NCBI GenBank assembly: GCA_034231615.1
Contig: CM067299.1
Coordinates: 17,004,555 to 17,068,554, forward strand
Direction: 5' to 3'
Origin: Meghimatium bilineatum
Lineage: Eukaryota > Mollusca > Gastropoda > Stylommatophora > Philomycidae
Length of the DNA: 64,000 nucleotides
The position numbers and the translations under genes were made by a program. The notes under the pieces were generated by a model. That model saw only the letters and a list, made by a program, of their open reading frames with translations, was not told the origin of the DNA and ran no database searches. Shown one piece after another: positions 43,927 to 53,940 of this stretch. The first letter of the stretch is position 1. Every line of letters begins with the position of its first letter.

Positions 43927-44812
43927 CAAGGCGTGTTCAAATGAAAACGGGACTTGTGGATTTATTTAAAAAGTATCATACGCAATTTAATATTTTCAAC
44001 GGAATTGAACAAAGCAACCACTTGTGAATAAGAATGCACCTGGGTTCATCAGAAAAAATCTCCGTATGCATTTAGGCAAGCATCCCACTGTTTAGGTAGA
44101 CGTCGAATGCCGTCCGAGAAAAAGTTGCGTGGCTGTTCTCTGAACCATGTGGTCACCGCTGTCTTCACGTCTGCGTCGCTGTTGAATCGCTGTCCCTTTA
44201 GTGCTTTCTTCAACGGTCCGAACAAATGGAAATCACACGGGGATAAATCGGGACTATAGGCTGGGTGATGAAGAACTTCCCAATTCTTCTTTGCCAATGT
44301 TTCCTGCACAATTTTTGCGACGTGCGGACGAGCGTTGTCGTGGAGAAGAATCACACCTTGAGAAAGTCTGCCTGGTCGCTTAGCCTTGATGGCCTTATGC
44401 AGCTTGTCTAAAGTGTCTTCTTCTGTTGCAACAATATGCGCCTGACCTGGCCGTGCAAGATCTGCCGTTAACTCACGTCCGTCTTTAAACATACGCACCC
44501 ACTCCATCACTCTGGTCCTCGACAAACATTTGTCACCATATGCTGCCTTCATTCTCCGATGAATGTCTACTGCTTGACATCCTTCAAATGAAAGAAACTG
44601 GATCACAGCACGCTGATTCACTTTGGACGGGTTCGGAATCACACCCGCCATATTGTTAACAGTCTTCTGCAGCACATATGCATGCTGGGAAGATGAACAC
44701 GTGACCGTATGTAAATTAGTGGATACTCATTACTAGTGCAAAATGTCATCAATATCAGTGCGCTCTATCACGCGTGGTGTAACAAGTACCGTTTTCATTT
44801 GAACACGCCTCG
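43927..44812 (-). mobile_element. mariner derivative with internal deletion, 886 bp
   Basis: Ends CAAGGCGTGTTCAAATGAAA and, inverted, CGAGGCGTGTTCAAATGAAA; the inverted repeats extend a little over 30 bp with a few mismatches. TA flanks both ends (43925-43926, 44813-44814). It is about 450 bp shorter than a full mariner because the middle of the transposase gene is missing. A different mariner family from 39960-41294 (different TIRs and protein). Confidence 0.9.
44049..44675 (-). CDS. internally deleted mariner transposase, frame kept (208 aa)
   Basis: The N-terminal part reads NPSKVNQRAVIQFLSFEGCQ and CLSRTRVMEWVRMFKDGREL, the first DNA-binding HTH domain. After EEDTLDKL it jumps directly to HKAIKAKRPGRLSQGVILLH, then DNARPHVAKIVQETLAKKN and HPAYSPDLSPCDFHLFGP. 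The second and third catalytic Asp remain with 34 residues between them, but the block with the second HTH, the WVP linker and the first Asp (GDES-W) is missing. The deletion did not break the frame, giving a product with the DNA-binding N-terminus and the C-terminal half of the core. It cannot be catalytic. A start at the ninth codon (ATG at 44651) is equally likely. Confidence 0.8.
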   Translation of the reverse strand: MLQKTVNNMAGVIPNPSKVNQRAVIQFLSFEGCQAVDIHRRMKAAYGDKCLSRTRVMEWVRMFKDGRELTADLARPGQAHIVATEEDTLDKLHKAIKAKRPGRLSQGVILLHDNARPHVAKIVQETLAKKNWEVLHHPAYSPDLSPCDFHLFGPLKKALKGQRFNSDADVKTAVTTWFREQPRNFFSDGIRRLPKQWDACLNAYGDFF

Positions 44813-45296
44813 TACTAAACCAATATTTAAGAGTTCCCTCAGGCATTTATTTTGGTGTCTTCTCTTGCTTGACTTGAATTATTCTCAACCAATATTTAAG
44901 AGTTCCCTCAGGCATTTATTTTGGTGTCTTCTCTTGCTTGCTTGCAATGAATTATTCTCAACCAATATTTAAGAGTTCCCTCAAGCATTTATGTTGGTGT
45001 CTTCTCTTGCTTGCTTGAAATGAATTATTCTCAACCAATATTTAAGAGTTCCCTCAGGCATTTATTTTGGTGTCTTCTCTTGCTTGCTTGAAATGAATTA
45101 TTCTCAACCAATATTTAAGAGTTCCCTCAAGCATTTATGTTGGTGTCTTCTCTTGCTTGCTTGACATGAATTATTCTAAACCAATATTTAAGAGTTCTCA
45201 GGCATTTATATTCAAATGAATTTCATTTCTTCTCCAGTTATTATATAGGTTTACTTAAACACATTTTTATTTAACTTCATATTTGTAGAAGCCTAC

Positions 45297-45490
45297 CTGA
45301 TGCATAGGGTAAGTGAGAAAAGTCTCCAGAGTTCTGCCCTCACAGGCTGGCTTCTCTTCATACCTCTTTAGAAGATTATTAAACTCAAACTTCTGCTTGT
45401 ACTCAGCCAATACTTGTAGACTATAGTGGTGATTTCTCACATATTCTTGATAAATGCTGAGCATGGGAAGCAGCATATCAAACAAGTCTC
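45297..45490 (-). CDS. RASGRF: RasGRF exon d: DH domain core
   Basis: Fourth exon found, 194 nt. It encodes [20 protein letters not shown], then [20 protein letters not shown] and [10 protein letters not shown]. This is the centre of the RasGRF DH domain, and its end lies just before the conserved Pro-Arg-Tyr of helix 5. The acceptor is tgttgcag; two bases complete the Gly begun in exon c. The donor is CATCAG before gtaggc with phase 0, so it joins exon d to the Ile-Pro-Arg-Tyr start of exon e. The 73-bp tandem array carrying a deleted mariner ends only about 90 bp downstream of this exon, inside the next intron. Confidence 0.94.
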
Positions 45491-45596
45491 CTGCAACAGA
45501 TTACCACAGTTTATTTTATCTAATGTGAGATAAGTTTTAGGCCTATTTGCTAAGAATTACAAAATATAACACAAATAAAATATAACTTTATTGCTA

Positions 45597-46235
45597 GAAA
45601 ACAGGAGAAAAATGTAATACAAGAAAAAAAAAAACAGGAGGAAAATAGAATACTAGAAAGCACGAAGAAAATGGAATACTAGAAAGAAGGAGGAAAATGG
45701 AATACTAGAAAACAGGACAATATACGATATAGATCCAGTGATAATATAAAGTTGTGAGGCGTGGACATTAATAAAACAATAGCAAAGAGAATCGCTGCTT
45801 TCAAAATGAGACGCTACAGAAGAATTTTACGTATACCATGGACAGCTAACAAAGACAAATCACGAAGTGTCAAGATCAATAAACGTCGAAGATGGTTGGC
45901 TCCTTACAAACATCTTAACAAGAAACTTGTGTTTTTTTGGTCATATAAAGAAACATAACAGCATGGAAAGATTAATAGCTGAAGGTAGAGTAACGGCAAC
46001 AGGGGATGACGGCGCCCAATACGATGATGGTATAATGATATATTAGATTACTTAAACATGTCTCTAGCTGCGGCAGGTCAACTCGCCCAGAATCGCAGAG
46101 TGTTCAGATAATCCATAAGGAAGACCACACTCTGGAAATAATATGTCATTTGATGATGAGAAAACAGGAGGAAAATGTAATCCTACTAGAAATCAGGAGG
46201 AAAATGTAATTCTATAAAACAGGAGGAAAATTTAA
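45597..46235. repeat. about 27-bp array split by a LINE fragment
   Basis: Units contain gaaaacaggaggaaaatg and gaatactaga at 45598-45718 and again at 46156-46230. The sequence in between (45720-46155) is a LINE tail. Confidence 0.8.
45720..46155 (+). pseudogene. LINE tail inserted in a minisatellite
   Basis: Reads KTIAKRIAAFKMRRYRRILR, IPWTANKD, then broken frames with a LINE tail ending near aatcgcagagtgttcagata. Tandem units lie directly on both sides, so target-site duplications cannot be distinguished from the repeat itself. Confidence 0.65.
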
Positions 46236-46309
46236 CCTAATAACAAAAACATGTTATCAAATCTGCAGCATATATTTTAAGATAGGCTAAATGTGCTGAA
46301 GTTTTTTTT

Positions 46310-46470
46310 TCCTGCCATCTATTGATAGTATATCTTATTCAGGACGTAGCCATCAACTCAGCATTTGTTGGCTGTAGTGATTTTCTTTGCAATATAAATA
46401 CATTCAGTAGTTTGTCATTGCTTTCTGAATAATCGAATTGCACAATTGCTTGTAAATATTCTGTTTCTTC
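46310..46470 (-). repeat. tRNA-derived SINE-F, partial
   Basis: Shares catcaactcagcatttgttg, gctgtagtgattttctttg and gtttgtcattgctttctgaa with the other SINE-F copies; the tRNA head is lost. Confidence 0.6.
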
Positions 46471-46681
46471 ATGACCTGTCACAGAGTTTTAGGAGTACCA
46501 CATTGGGTGCATTAAAACACAGAGTCCTCTAGCTAGTTCTGTCTTCATCAATGTCGATGTGAGGAAAAAATCTGTACCTCTTCAGTTTTTCAAACATCAT
46601 GGCTATGATCTTCTTTGTTCTCGTCTACTTCTGTTACCTTTGCCTGTTCCCTGTAGTAAATATTAGAAGATAGGCTCATCT

Positions 46682-46925
46682 GAGTGTTGCCAGAGCCCAC
46701 GTGGGGAGCAAAGAATAGCAACACATTACCTTCCATGCATGTCGTGAGAGGCGACTAAGGAGGTTAAGGGGTGAAGTTGGCTGTCCCATCTCATACTGGG
46801 TCAAAGTGAGGCTGAAAGGCTCAGATATCGCAACAATGCTATAAACCATGACACAATGCATTCCTTTCTCCAGACTACACCCTGCTAATCTACAGGAGTT
46901 TGAGAATCAATGCAGAAGAAGTAGA
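46682..46925 (+). repeat. SINE-A, near full-length
   Basis: gtgttgccagagcccacgtg, ggggagcaaagaatagcaac, catgtcgtgagaggcgacta, gacacaatgcattcctttct and a tail with gagtttgagaatcaatgcag then AGAAG. Lies in the intron between RasGRF exons c and d. Confidence 0.7.
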
Positions 46926-46995
46926 TAGGCTAAAAGTACTTCAACATTTTTCAGGCAAGATATGACTCTAAACTACTCTAAACTAGGCTGCTTAC

Positions 46996-47075
46996 CTAAA
47001 ACCAAAGTTGGCCAATTTTCTAGACGCGCTGTTAGTCCTTTGAGGAATATTTGATGAAGGAACAAGAGGGTCTCA
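46996..47075 (-). CDS. RASGRF: RasGRF exon c: DH domain
   Basis: Third exon found, 80 nt. It encodes SETLLFLHQIFLKGLTARLE then NWPTLVL, the second helix of the RasGRF DH domain (vertebrate RASGRF1 has the same order of residues with few changes). The acceptor is ttatttcag. The first base completes the Ser codon from exon b. The donor is TTTTAG before gtaagc, leaving one base G that becomes Gly when joined to exon d. Introns on both sides are about 1.2 and 1.5 kb, and the downstream one holds a SINE, a LINE tail and a 25-bp array. Confidence 0.94.
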
Positions 47076-47284
47076 CTGAAATAAGAATACATGATACATT
47101 TCCAATGAATATCAATGCTGCAATCAAGTGCATGCAATATAATGAAATTACAAAGAATATTACAAGAATACTGTTGTTGTTGCATGAAGTTTCACTAGGA
47201 GTTTATGAACACCATAAGACAAAAGAACAAGTAATTTTCACCTTATACTTTGTGAAATTTAATATCTGTGCTCTAGTGTTCCTT

Positions 47285-48190
47285 TCATAGTACAATTGTT
47301 ATTATTGTTTGTTCACTGTCTGTTTCATATCTACTGGTAATGGCTGAAACATTGAAATTGTCTTGTATACTGTTATTGGTATGTTTTTGCGTTGCAATTG
47401 TCTTGTATACTGTTATTGGTATGTTTTTGTGTTAACACCCCATAGTCTGATAGTGATAGTCTGTTAGTCGTCGTTAAATAAAACTACAACACTTGCGCTC
47501 TACATAAGTACAATTACCATAATACAAACAATATTTTATATAAGAAAACTTGAAAGGGAGACTGCAGTATAAGCCTAACTGTGTACTATATGAAAAATGA
47601 GTTAAAGTGCAGTTTTCTATTACACAAATACAAGGAACTGATCACGGAGCTCATTATCAAGATAGCAGCAAAAATCATAAAAACAAAAAACAGATTGAAT
47701 GTACAGTATAATCCTATTATAGCGCATTCTTTTATAACATATTTCCCTATTTAACAGCACTTTTCATAATCCCAAATTATATATTATTTATTTTTTCAAT
47801 GTATAGGCCCTATTGCTAATTTCTGTTATTACATTCATATTTTGTAATCCAGGTGGGATTTAATTGTTCTATATATATATTATCACCCAGTTTGTATTAC
47901 TTATTCTATTTGGTCTTTTTGTTTTTGTTGGGGTACAAACTAGCAGAATCTGGACAATATGTTGACTCAAGTTGCAAGGCAAATTAGTGTTAACTAAGTG
48001 GACCTAGTTCAGATCTCATCTGCTATATTTTGAACAGTTTTTAGACCAGTGTTCAAAACGTTATTAAAATTGGAGCTGAAACAACTGGTAGTAAACTGTC
48101 ACCAGGTTTGAATATTAGTTTTCAACCCTTCAAGTTTCATATATAAATATATATAAATTATAAATATGCTTTAGTGTGTACACACTCACA
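47285..48190. other. intronic; short repeats, pogo-like fragment
   Basis: A 42-bp direct duplication (ttgtcttgtatactgttatt) at 47358-47435 is also similar to 14600-14630. A fragment at 47700-47790 (tataatcctattatagcgca) resembles 20280-20365 and pogo-type ends. No gene. Confidence 0.4.
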
Positions 48191-48255
48191 CCCGTGCGCC
48201 TGCATGCAAGCACACAAACACAAACATATGCGCACATACACACACACACACAGAC
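48190..48255. repeat. CA/TG microsatellite touching the exon b donor
   Basis: Plus-strand CA runs (cacatacacacacacacacaca) lie immediately downstream of exon b, so the intron on the gene strand begins gtctgtgtgtgtg. Confidence 0.9.
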
Positions 48256-48393
48256 CTATTCAAGAATATGGAGTTTACATCTTCATGTGAGATAGGAGGT
48301 TTCTTGGAACTTGCTGCCATTCGCAGAGGTCTGAGAAAACAGGTGACCAGACATGATAACTGCCTGTTGTATTCCTCTTCACACTCCACCATG
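48256..48393 (-). CDS. RASGRF: RasGRF exon b: start of DH domain
   Basis: Second exon found, 138 nt. It encodes [16 protein letters not shown], then [20 protein letters not shown] and VNSIFLN. These match conserved region 1 of the RasGRF DH (Rho-GEF) domain, where the Glu/Tyr-rich helix contacts the GTPase switch region. The acceptor is ctaacag; one base (C) completes the Ser codon begun by exon a. The donor is AATAG before gtctgtgtg, leaving two bases that exon c completes to Ser. The donor lacks the usual gtaag/gtgag extension and runs directly into a TG-repeat tract, which may weaken it. The exon was identified by protein similarity and consistent phase. Confidence 0.94.
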
Positions 48394-48461
48394 CTGTTAG
48401 AAATCATTCATAAAAACATGAAAAAACAAACAAACCCTGTTGTGTGTGCACACTGAATAAA

Positions 48462-48642
<181 letters not shown>

Positions 48643-48744
48643 AAAATGTTTTAAAATAATTTCAAAACTGTATTTTTCCTGTTAGGAAGTTGCAGGGAAG
48701 TGGCTTGTGTGATAAAGGCTGGTTGTCCTTGTTGTCATCACACC

Positions 48745-48890
48745 ATGTACAGGTTCAGTTTTTAAATTTATCCTCAGATGGGGAAATAAATCCAGTCCTT
48801 ACCAGGAGTCAAAACCTGGACCTCATGGTTATGATACCAATGCTCTGACCTCTCAGCCATGCATCCCACAAACCATATCATCATCACTGT
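48745..48890 (-). repeat. tRNA-derived SINE
   Basis: Reverse complement reads catggctgagaggtcagagc (A-box region) and gtccaggttttgactcctgg (B-box region) in tRNA-like order, followed by a body similar to 10375-10450. Confidence 0.55.
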
Positions 48891-49020
48891 ACATAGGACA
48901 TATCCATGGATGTTCCAATCTCCCCTTGCGTATATCTGCAATTATACTATGACTGACAGTTCCAGTTCTTTGCTGGTTAATGGGCACTTTTCTAAACCAA
49001 CAGTGTCGCTCATTTCTGGC
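48890..49020. repeat. unnamed interspersed repeat G
   Basis: Shares gttccaatctc, gacagttccagttctttgct and gtcgctcatttctggcaat with 43010-43215 and 60040-60230. It seems to have seeded the adjoining array, whose unit begins with the same tctggcaatgtgacatt. Confidence 0.5.
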
Positions 49021-49024
49021 AATG

Positions 49025-49205
49025 TGACATTTAAAGCTCCACTCTTTATTTTGGCAATTTGACATTTAAAGTACCCCTCCTTTATTCTGGCAATGTGACA
49101 TTTAAAGCCCCACTCCATTATTCTGGTAATGTGACATTTCAAACCCCACTCCTTTATTCTGGCAATGTGACATTTAAAGCTCCACTCCTTCATTCTGGCA
49201 ATGCG
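49025..49205. repeat. 36-bp tandem array, 5 units
   Basis: Unit ggcaatgtgacatttaaagc then tccactcctttattct. A second small array follows at 49345-49450 (ttttattggttttttcctac, three units). Confidence 0.9.
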
Positions 49206-49532
49206 GAAGGACAAATATGAAAACTCTCCTACTCTGGACCCTCTTCAATCCTGCATGCACTGCACTATAACTTTCCTGGTACGAATTTGACTCATCGGGC
49301 ATCTACAAACTCACAAACCAAAACCAAATTAGACAATCACAAATGTTTTGTTTTTTTCTACTTAATCACCACATTTTTATTGGTTTTTTCCTACTTAATC
49401 ACCACATTTTTATTGGTTTTTTTTCTACTTAATGACCACATTTTTATTGTTTTTTAATGCATGCTCATCTTCACTTGTGAAGGAGGAACATCACCATCAT
49501 TACAACAATTATTTTAATGAACAAATACGCAC

Positions 49533-49631
49533 CTGAAAACAATGTTGTTTCTTTTCCGCATACTTTCCGCATGTGGAGACCGGATGTAGAGATCAACAAT
49601 CTGCTTCCACCGCCGTCTGCACAACCAGCCT
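49533..49631 (-). CDS. RASGRF: RasGRF exon a: IQ motif
   Basis: Partial coding exon and the most upstream one found. RasGRF proteins are membrane-recruited exchange factors that activate Rac-type GTPases through a DH domain and Ras through a C-terminal CDC25 domain; calcium-calmodulin binds the IQ motif. The exon encodes [12 protein letters not shown], then [14 protein letters not shown], which is the IQ region and the start of the DH domain of RASGRF1/2. It is 99 nt. It follows a ttcttcag acceptor, starts with one base completing an Arg codon, and ends TTCAG before gtgcg with two bases of a Ser codon. That phase joins exon b exactly. No exon for the upstream coiled coil or first PH domain was recognised between here and 64000, so the gene is incomplete. 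RASGRF1 and RASGRF2 cannot be told apart; this may be a single pre-duplication gene. Confidence 0.93.
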
Positions 49632-49782
49632 CTGAAGAAACTTTGAACCTAAGTTACAGAGAAGAAATACAAAGTCAATTAATGAAATTGTCTGTAATGA
49701 GAACAACATAATATTAGTACCTGGTAGTTCCTGCTAGCACTTTATTAACACATAGGTCAAGAAATTGAATCACAAAACCCCG

Positions 49783-49938
49783 CCGAAGACGGATGTGTCG
49801 GGCCATTGGCGCAAATAAAACGGCGACACAACGCATTTCCATTTTCTGGACTACATCCTGCTGGAAATCTAGCAGGACCATGATCCAGCTAGATCCAGTT
49901 GGAGTTTGAGAATGAACGCAGAAGAAGAAGAAGAAGAA
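49783..49938 (+). repeat. SINE-B, full copy
   Basis: Begins gccgaagacggatgtgtcgg, then aataaaacggcgacacaacg, ggactacatcctgctggaaa, and ends tttgagaatgaacgcagaag with (GAA)n. The best-preserved copy in this window. Just upstream of RasGRF exon a. Confidence 0.75.
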
Positions 49939-49939
49939 T

Positions 49940-52160
49940 CACAAAACCTTGTATAGGCTTATTTGTAGTCATCATCATGTGCCATGCTGGGTGATGTAGA
50001 TGATCACTGAACTCTACAACATTCTGTCCACAATTCTGTGTATATATCAGCTCTCTTGCCAGAATTTACTATCAAGCAATGTCAAACAATCCAGTATCTT
50101 CACTATTTGACAACCTTTATTTCAAGATTGCTAGTTGCCACATTGTATTGTCACCTCTAATTTCTTACTAATTTATTTCCTGTCCATGATTTCCTTCCAC
50201 ATGACAAAAGTGAAAGTGTCTTCATACAGCATTGAAGGATTCTTTCCCTCACTTTCACTGATAAAGACTTGTTGCACAAGATGCTTTTTTTTTTTTTTTT
50301 TTTTTTAAAGCTGCTTTTGTCTGCCCTATTTTATTTTGTTTCTGCTGTACTTCTTTTCCTGTTATATGATGGTTCCAGGACATGTCTAAGGAAATGAATG
50401 CGTAGACAGGCTTGCTGGTATTGAAATTATTAGGAAATGGTGAGCAATGCATAGCTGATGTTCGGAATGCTCTTAGGGCGATAGGATGGGTGACCCATGT
50501 AACAAATGCTTGTAAATTAGCAATACTGGGCAGACTGCATGAAGATCATGTCAAGAGGGTTGTGGTTAGATAAGAATGATATGCAGGTAACGGGAGGAGA
50601 CTGGTAAACCAACACTAAGTAGCTGTGGGGGTCAGTCACTGTGAGCTGAGAAATATTTTCAGGAGATCTGAACAATTGTGCATCAATTCTTCGATTTGCC
50701 GTTAGGATGATCAGTTAGGATAATTTTAAAATTAACTATGAAGTAATTTGTAATTTTAGTAAAGAAATAGTTACAAATTTAAATTAAATGATACAGGAGC
50801 GCATCATACATTTATTTGTTCAGAATACAATGTTCTATGTATCCTTATCACAAATGTTATCTTTAAATAAAGGGTTCATCCAGTTTAAAATTAAATTTGT
50901 AATTTTTAATACAAAATTTTGCTGAAATTATATAAATGGCACAATAACAAACAACAACAAAATTAATATGAAATGAAGATTATATAAAAGTTAGATTTTA
51001 CTGCACCTAATGCATTTATGCAAAACATAGAAGAAAATTACTACAGCACATATATAAAGAATTGTATATGTGCTGGGATATATTAAGAAAACATTTTTTA
51101 AAAATAGATGTTCCTTATCATTTCATTTTGCAAACAGTGTGGCATACATATTATTTAAAGATCAATTAAAACAGTGGTGAGTATGTTCCTATTATTTTTA
51201 TAGTTATGTTATTGTGTTTTTATTTTATTTCAACTCTGATGAATGAAATAAATCAGTACTTCAGTATACATAATAGTTTCAAGTTGTTAGGCTCTGTGAT
51301 ACTCTGATAAGCAGTTTCTCTTATTATTGAAACATAAATATGTATCACAGACTTTACATCTAACTCTACTCTTTCTTTCAATTTTTCATTTTTATAACAA
51401 AGTTTACAATTTTTCTGTGTGCTTGTAAGTTCTGGGTCAATTGTATGTCGCGAGAAAGTAGATGATATTTCTGTGACTGGAACATCATCATATATTCCTA
51501 GAATCATTTTTTTATATTACAATTATAAAGCTTTACTGAAATAGTAAAAAAAACTGCTAGATTTCTGGTTTCCAAATCGTAACAATGTTTATGACTTTAT
51601 TATGGTCCTGAACCTTAAGAAGATTAAAATTATAGTTAAAATAATCATGAGATTTGTTTAGGACTTAAAATAATAAAATGTTTTAAAATAAAAATATAAA
51701 AGCATTAAAATAATATATACATTAATGTCAGATTAATAATATAAACAACAAATACTAAAATAATCTGCACATTGGTGATATTAAAAATACAGCAGTTAAA
51801 ATAATCCAGATATCAGTTTGTTTTTTTTAAAATGTGATTATAATAAACAAAACCATCTGAGATCTGATTGCTGATCCAGTGGTCCATGGGCTAATATAAC
51901 CTTCGACCCAATGTCATTGTGTGATTGGGGGCATATAGGACCTGTGCATGTGCATGTGAGCTGTTGTATAGATGAAATTGTATAGTTAAACTAATTAGAA
52001 AAATGGATTTTCAATATGCAATAGTTACAATAATGTATACTGGTATATTAGTTTCAGTTTTAAAATATAATATAATTGAAACAGAGAGCAAAAAAAAAAG
52101 CACACTGTATCTTAAATCAAACAAGATTTAATAAATATTAATGAATATAAATCCACTAAA
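49940..52160. other. upstream intron, no exon recognised
   Basis: AT-rich, with a poly-T run at 50287-50306. A minus-strand frame at 51253-51507 (CKLCYKNEKLKERVELDVKS) has a Cys pair but no family I can name. Confidence 0.4.
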
Positions 52161-52164
52161 ACAT

Positions 52165-52491
52165 TTGGTACTATACAAGAACCAGTGGACAGGTTTCTAC
52201 GGAACAAAAAGCTAACATAATTTAACGGAACGAAATTCTGATAAAGACACATATTACGACACAGCCAACGTTCTACACGTTTAGTTATGAGAGCCCTCTA
52301 TCAGTCGATACGTGCGCTACACACTGAGTAGGGGGTGGTTGTCCAGTCTGTTGCACACAAATCGCTAGATCAGTATCTTTAGTCACATTTTTTTAATCTC
52401 CAAGAAATGGAATCTCAGTGCAAAAAGATATGAAATTAAAAAGTCAGATTGTTGTCATGTGATTTGTCCACTAAATATTGTATAGTACCAA
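52165..52491. mobile_element. MITE, 327 bp, 14-bp TIR core
   Basis: Starts TTGGTACTATACAA and ends with its exact reverse complement. The similarity continues inward as AGTGGACA on both sides with some mismatches. ACAT occurs directly outside both ends (52161-52164 and 52492-52495), suggesting a 4-bp target duplication. No coding capacity; superfamily not assigned. Confidence 0.75.
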
Positions 52492-52624
52492 ACATTTGCA
52501 TGTACACTGAGTGTTATAAAATATCAAACACTGATTCTCTGCTGTATTAAAGTCATGCAGTCATATGGACTGTGTGGTCATAAGTGGTCAACAGTGAAAC
52601 GCCAAAGTGATCACAGTGAATAAG

Positions 52625-53940
52625 TAAATATATGTTACAAATGGGATAGTAAACATTGATTCATATAAACATTCGAATATCTACTGACTGCTATGGAATA
52701 CTAAACATTGACTCATATAAACATTTGAATATCTACTGACTGCTATGGAATATTAAACATTGACTCATATATGAATATCTACTGACTGCTATGGAATACT
52801 AAACATTGACTCATATAAATATTTAAATACCTACTGACTTTTATGGGAAAGAGTCAGACAGGGATGCATCCTCTCACCACATCTGTTCATTATATATATA
52901 TATATATATATATACAGAAAACATGAAAAATGTACAAGAAGACCCACAATATAAATAGTTTCAACCCCTTAATATCAGAGGACACGTAATCCCAGAAATT
53001 AGGTGACACCACACTAATATCAAGGTACCCACAGGTTTAGAAAGCATTATTATGTCAGTCAATCATAGTAAGGCACAAAATTTTGTCCTCAATGTAAAAA
53101 AAAAGAAAATAATAATGTACATTGGCAGAAATGAACTCACACGTACAATAGTCATTGACAAAGAACAACTAGAAATTATCAGCAACTTTCAATATTTTGG
53201 GTCAACCATCAACACCACAGGAGATTGCTCTGCAGAGATCAGCAATGGTCCTACAGAAAACATCACAGATTTAAAAAATCTATGGCAAGGGGCAAACAGA
53301 AGAACAAAGTTAAAACTATTAAGAAGCTATATCTTTTAGTTGCAACATATGGTTGTGAGACATCGGCAATGACATCTGTTATGGAAAAGAAAATATTGGC
53401 ATTAGAAGTTAAATGTTGTAGAAAGGTTCAAAGAATATCTTGGACAGAAAGACAAACCAACGCAGATGTTTGCAAAGATCTGAACATAGAAGTGGACTGG
53501 CTCCTCAAAATTTTTTTTTTAAACTGACATATTTCAGACATATAAAAAGACACAATGGTTTAGAAAGATTAATCATGGAGGGAAAAGTTTCAGGAAAGCG
53601 AACAAGAGGCGGACCAAGACTACAATGGACATATGACATCAAAGACCTTCTGAACATGACACTGATAGAAGTTGGGCTGCTTGCACAGAACCGAAAGACT
53701 TACAGAATGGCAGTGAGGACAATGTTCTGTAAAGGGCACAAGACAAAAAGAGAATTATGGGATATTAAACATTGATTCATACACACATTTGAATATATAT
53801 TACTATTATGAAATATTAAACATTGATTTACATATATTTAATATTTACTGACTTATAGAATAATAAAGAATGATTCACATTAATATTTGTATTTCTACTG
53901 AATGTTATGGAATATTAAACATTGATTCACAAATAAACAA
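52625..53940. repeat. about 52-bp array split by a LINE
   Basis: Units contain actaaacattgactcatata, aacatttgaatatctactga and ctgctatggaat at 52640-52848. The same but more diverged units resume at 53755-53940. Confidence 0.85.
52849..53754 (+). pseudogene. 5'-truncated LINE with 8-bp target duplication
   Basis: Starts in RT block 4 (RVRQGCILSPHLFI), then a TA microsatellite, SKAQNFVLNVKKKKIIMYIG, LEIISNFQYFGSTINTTGDC, and after frameshifts VATYGCET, CRKVQRISW, TYFRHIKRHNGLERLIMEGK, VSGKRTRGGPRLQWTYDIKD and RKTYRMAVRTMFC. It is flanked by ttatggga at 52841-52848 and 53755-53762. It interrupts a 52-bp minisatellite. Confidence 0.85.

Larger units (their letters stand above)
43818..45206. repeat. 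about 73-bp minisatellite, 7 or more units, split by a mariner
   Basis: Unit tattctcaaccaatatttaa, gagttccctcaggcatttat, tttggtgtcttctcttgctt, gcttgaaatgaat. About 1.5 units lie before 43926 and the rest at 44813-45206, separated by the mariner derivative at 43927-44812. Confidence 0.9.

Noticed and set aside
49517-49711. Plus-strand open frame
   Set aside because: Antisense shadow of RasGRF exon a, which has splice sites and conserved residues on the minus strand.
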